A stretch of 17,481 bases of DNA from an uncultured Bacteroidales bacterium (lineage in GTDB: Bacteria; Bacteroidota; Bacteroidia; Bacteroidales; P3), in contig CALGGY010000142.1 of NCBI GenBank assembly GCA_937915785.1, positions 1 to 17,481 of the forward strand, given 5' to 3'. The notes below the pieces were generated by a model, which had not been told where the DNA came from, ran no database searches, and saw nothing but the letters and a program-made list of their open reading frames with translations. Position 1 is the first letter of the stretch. Each line of letters opens with the position of its first letter. A program made the translations under genes and the position numbers. Below, one piece after another: positions 14,526-17,481 of this stretch.

Positions 14526-14695
14526 ATTTTTTTTCGTGGTACAAAAAAAATGCGAGACTTTGCACAAATTTAAAGTCCAACTTTAAAACTGTGCAAAAAA
14601 ACTTATCAAACGGCAAAGTGTTGTCTTACATTTTTTTACAAAAAAATGTTCTAATCTATTCACCGGCGGAGGTCGGCACCAGCCTTTAAAAATCG
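14526..14695. other. Gene-free AT-rich stretch between divergent promoters
   Basis: This stretch of about 170 bases lies between the minus-strand promoter and the mutS -7 element. It is full of A and T runs. Short plus-strand frames cross it, but they show no recognisable domain and have homopolymer-like composition. I see no gene, RNA or repeat here. Confidence 0.6.
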
Positions 14696-14703
14696 TATTT
14701 TTG
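14696..14703 (+). promoter_or_regulatory. Probable -7 element of mutS
   Basis: TATTTTTG fits TAnnTTTG and lies 20 bases before the GTG start of mutS. No clear -33 TTTG precedes it at the usual distance. Confidence 0.5.
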
Positions 14704-14723
14704 CACTTTAAAAAAGATGTAAA

Positions 14724-17354
14724 GTGGCCACAAAAAATACCAAAGAGAAAGAAGAGAAAGTTACGCCCCTTATGCGGCAGTACTACGCCATGAAACAGCG
14801 TCATCCCGACGCCGTGCTGCTGTTCCGTGTGGGCGATTTCTACGAGACCTACGGCGAGGATGCAGTACGTTCTTCATCCATACTCGGAATCACCCTCACC
14901 AAACGCTCCAACGGCGCCGCCTCCGATGTGGAGATGGCTGGTTTTCCGCACCATGCCATCGATGTGTACCTGCCCAAGCTGGTGCGCGCCGGACTGCGGG
15001 TGGCCATCTGCGAACAGCTCGAAGACCCAAAGTTGGCCAAGGGACTGGTGAAACGCGACATCACCGAGCTCGTAACCCCGGGCGTTTCGTACAACGACAA
15101 AGTGCTGGAAAACAAGGAGAACAACTTTCTGTGCGGACTGCATTTGGACAAAACCATACACGGAATATCGTTCCTCGACGTATCCACCGGCGAGTTCTAC
15201 CTCTCGCAGGGCGACACGGCTTATATCGACAAACTGCTGCAGAGTTTTAAGCCAAGCGAGATAGTGCTGCAGAAACGCAAGTTCACCGAGTTCCACGAAA
15301 CCTTTTCCGAAAAATACTACGTAAACACTTTCGACGACTGGGTTTTCACCAAAGATTTTGCCAACGAGTTGCTTCTCAAACAGTTCGGTACAAACTCGCT
15401 GAAAGGATTCGGTGTGGAAAATCTGGAAATGGGTATCATTGCCGCTGGAGCCGCACTGCATTACCTGTCCGACACGCAGCACGACAAAACACAGCATATC
15501 TGTAAGATAACCCGTATCGAGGAAGACCGCTACGTGTGGATAGACAAGTTTTCGTCGCGAAACCTCGAACTCATCCATTCTCCCAACGAGAACGCCAAAA
15601 CGCTTATCGACGTAATAGATCGCACCCTTTCTCCCATGGGCAGCCGTCTGCTGAAACGCTGGGTGATGATGCCCCTCAAGGAAATACCGTTTATCGAAGA
15701 CCGCCTCTGTGTGGTGGATTACATGCTAGCCCACACCGATTTCTTGTCGTCGCTGCAGCAGCTGGTAAAAAACATCGGCGACCTTGAACGCCTTATCGGC
15801 AAAGTGGCCATACGCCGCATCACCCCCCGCGAGCTGGTGTACCTGAAAAACTCCCTTTCGGCGATAGCCGAGGTGAAACGCCTGTGTGCCGCTGCCGACA
15901 GCGAATCGCTGCAAAAGACCGCCGAACAGATAAACCCCTGCAAATATGTTTACGACCGTATAGGCCGCGAAATCCGCGACGACGCACCCTCCATGGTGGC
16001 CAAAGGCAACGTCATTGCCGACGGCGTGAACGCCGAACTCGACGACCTGCGCAGCATCTCCACATCGAGCAAGCAGTACCTTGCCGAAATGCAGCAGCGC
16101 GAAAGCCAGACCACCGGCATACCGTCGCTCAAAATCGGGTTCAACAACGTGTTCGGATATTATATCGAGGTTACCAACACCCACCGCAGCAAGGTGCCCG
16201 ACACATGGACCCGCAAACAGACCCTTGCCAACGCCGAACGCTACATCACCCCCGAGCTTAAGGAGTACGAAACCAAGATACTCACCTCCGAGGAACGCAT
16301 AGCCACCCTCGAGGCGCAGCTTTTTGAGCAGATACTCGACGCCCTTGTGGATTTTGTGCAGCCCATACAATACGACGCCCAGCTGATAGCCCGCCTCGAC
16401 TGCCTGCAGAGCTTTGCCAGCGTGTCGCAAAGCAACGACTACCACCGCCCGCAGCTCAGCGACAGCCAAGTTATCGACATCAAAGGCGGCCGCCATCCGG
16501 TGATAGAAACCCAGCTGCCTCCCGGCGAGGACTACATAAGCAACGACGTGTACCTCGACAACCAGTCGCAGCAGATTATCATCATCACAGGTCCCAACAT
16601 GTCGGGCAAATCGGCACTGCTAAGACAAACAGCCCTCATAGTTTTGCTTGCGCAAATAGGCTGCTACGTGCCCGCCACCGAGGCCAAGATAGGCGTGGTG
16701 GACAAAATTTTCACCCGCGTGGGCGCCTCGGACAACCTATCGCTCGGCGAATCCACGTTTATGGTGGAGATGAACGAAACCGCCAACATCCTCAACAACA
16801 TCAGCGACCGCAGTCTGGTGCTCCTCGACGAGATAGGCCGCGGCACCAGCACCTACGACGGCATTTCGATAGCATGGGCCATCACAGAATATCTGCACAA
16901 CCAGCCCAACTGTCGCCCAAAAGTGCTGTTTGCCACACATTACCACGAACTTATCGACATGGAGCAGCAGTTCGAGCGCATACGCAACTACCACATATCG
17001 GTGAAAGAGGTGGGCAACAAAGTGATTTTTTTGCGCAAGCTGGCCATAGGCGGCAGCGAACACAGCTTTGGCATACACGTGGCCAAAATGGCGGGCATGC
17101 CACCCAAGGTGGTGAAAAGGGCAGGGGAGATGCTCAAAATTTTGGAAGAAAAAAGTGCCAAAAACGACAAAAAAAACGAAAAAAAACCGAAAAAAGAGGC
17201 CGATTATGGCTATCAGCTCAGCTTTATCCAGCTCGATGACCCATCGCTTCTGGAAATAAAAGATATTTTGTTAGACATTGATATTGATGTACTTACGCCA
17301 GTGGAAGCTCTGTTCAAATTGAACGAGATAAAAAAAATTGTAAAAAAATCGTAG
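14724..17354 (+). CDS. mutS: DNA mismatch repair protein MutS
   Basis: 876 residues, standard MutS length. It recognises mismatches and small loops and starts repair with MutL. Domain I begins TPLMRQYYAMKQRHPDA and carries the mismatch-wedging Phe39-Tyr-Glu41 (VGDFYETYGEDA). Connector, lever and clamp domains follow (about 130-590). The ABC-type ATPase has Walker A GPNMSGKS at 623-630 with Lys629, Walker B LVLLDEIGRGTS with Asp702-Glu703, and the ATHYHEL His loop. A Lys/Glu-rich linker at about 805-832 precedes the C-terminal LSFIQLDDPSLLEIKDIL segment. The start is GTG at 14724; the only nearby ATG upstream (14717) is followed at once by a stop, and the next in-frame ATG (codon 17) would cut the conserved N-terminus. 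The gene stands alone, 20 bases after a -7 element and 74 bases before a tRNA gene. Confidence 0.97.
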   Translation: MATKNTKEKEEKVTPLMRQYYAMKQRHPDAVLLFRVGDFYETYGEDAVRSSSILGITLTKRSNGAASDVEMAGFPHHAIDVYLPKLVRAGLRVAICEQLEDPKLAKGLVKRDITELVTPGVSYNDKVLENKENNFLCGLHLDKTIHGISFLDVSTGEFYLSQGDTAYIDKLLQSFKPSEIVLQKRKFTEFHETFSEKYYVNTFDDWVFTKDFANELLLKQFGTNSLKGFGVENLEMGIIAAGAALHYLSDTQHDKTQHICKITRIEEDRYVWIDKFSSRNLELIHSPNENAKTLIDVIDRTLSPMGSRLLKRWVMMPLKEIPFIEDRLCVVDYMLAHTDFLSSLQQLVKNIGDLERLIGKVAIRRITPRELVYLKNSLSAIAEVKRLCAAADSESLQKTAEQINPCKYVYDRIGREIRDDAPSMVAKGNVIADGVNAELDDLRSISTSSKQYLAEMQQRESQTTGIPSLKIGFNNVFGYYIEVTNTHRSKVPDTWTRKQTLANAERYITPELKEYETKILTSEERIATLEAQLFEQILDALVDFVQPIQYDAQLIARLDCLQSFASVSQSNDYHRPQLSDSQVIDIKGGRHPVIETQLPPGEDYISNDVYLDNQSQQIIIITGPNMSGKSALLRQTALIVLLAQIGCYVPATEAKIGVVDKIFTRVGASDNLSLGESTFMVEMNETANILNNISDRSLVLLDEIGRGTSTYDGISIAWAITEYLHNQPNCRPKVLFATHYHELIDMEQQFERIRNYHISVKEVGNKVIFLRKLAIGGSEHSFGIHVAKMAGMPPKVVKRAGEMLKILEEKSAKNDKKNEKKPKKEADYGYQLSFIQLDDPSLLEIKDILLDIDIDVLTPVEALFKLNEIKKIVKKS

Positions 17355-17359
17355 AAAAA

Positions 17360-17391
17360 TTTGGTGGGTTCGAAAAAAGGTTGTATCTTTG
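17360..17391 (+). promoter_or_regulatory. Promoter of tRNA-Gly
   Basis: TTTG (17360-17363), 20 bases, TATCTTTG (17384-17391): an exact Bacteroidota promoter. It lies between the mutS stop and the tRNA, whose 5' end is 38 bases further on. Confidence 0.85.
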
Positions 17392-17428
17392 CATCCGCAA
17401 ATGCAAGGAAAAGGTTGCAAAGCAAAAA

Positions 17429-17481
<53 letters not shown>

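Noticed and set aside
14392..14689. Two short plus-strand frames before mutS
   Set aside because: They lie in AT-rich, homopolymer-filled DNA, without domains and without a plausible promoter in front.

Overview
The window looks like a chromosomal segment from a member of the Bacteroidota, most likely order Bacteroidales. The evidence is the Bacteroidota-type promoter pattern (TTTG, 19-20 bases, TAnnTTTG) in front of several genes, poor Shine-Dalgarno sites, lipoproteins typical of the group (DUF4369, PepSY-like), a single-chain glycine dehydrogenase, and a YugP-type metallopeptidase. Genus and species cannot be read from this stretch.

Layout. 1-83 is the 3' end of an HNH endonuclease followed by a strong terminator. 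247-3099 is gcvP (glycine cleavage P-protein), also closed by a strong terminator. 3262-5550 is a CPA2-type cation/proton antiporter with two C-terminal RCK_C domains. 5689-6783 is buk (butyrate kinase), with its own promoter and a terminator. 6854-7579 is an exported FKBP-type prolyl isomerase. 7661-10260 is a tightly packed run of aroC, a DUF4369 lipoprotein and lpxH (0-base gap, then 1-base overlap), followed by a membrane zinc metallopeptidase (10329-11015) and a bidirectional terminator.

From about 11.1 to 14.5 kb the character changes. Everything here lies on the minus strand, and the block holds a broken PepSY-like lipoprotein gene, an IS481-type transposase broken by three frameshifts, a glycine-zipper small protein followed 3 bases later by a small multi-pass membrane protein that is readable only by changing frame at a run of nine A, and a CD225/dispanin-like membrane protein behind a long leader with nested inverted repeats. 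This is the accessory part of the window. The glycine-zipper/membrane-protein pair and the structured CD225 leader are the parts most worth a second look.

The window then returns to core genes: mutS (14724-17354, GTG start) and the 5' part of tRNA-Gly(GCC) behind a textbook promoter.

How the genes relate: most core genes are independent housekeeping units (one-carbon metabolism, ion homeostasis, butyrate/ATP formation, periplasmic folding, chorismate, lipid A, mismatch repair). Only aroC-DUF4369-lpxH looks like an operon. The accessory block is consistent with a small horizontally acquired and decaying island between the metallopeptidase and mutS; that is inference.
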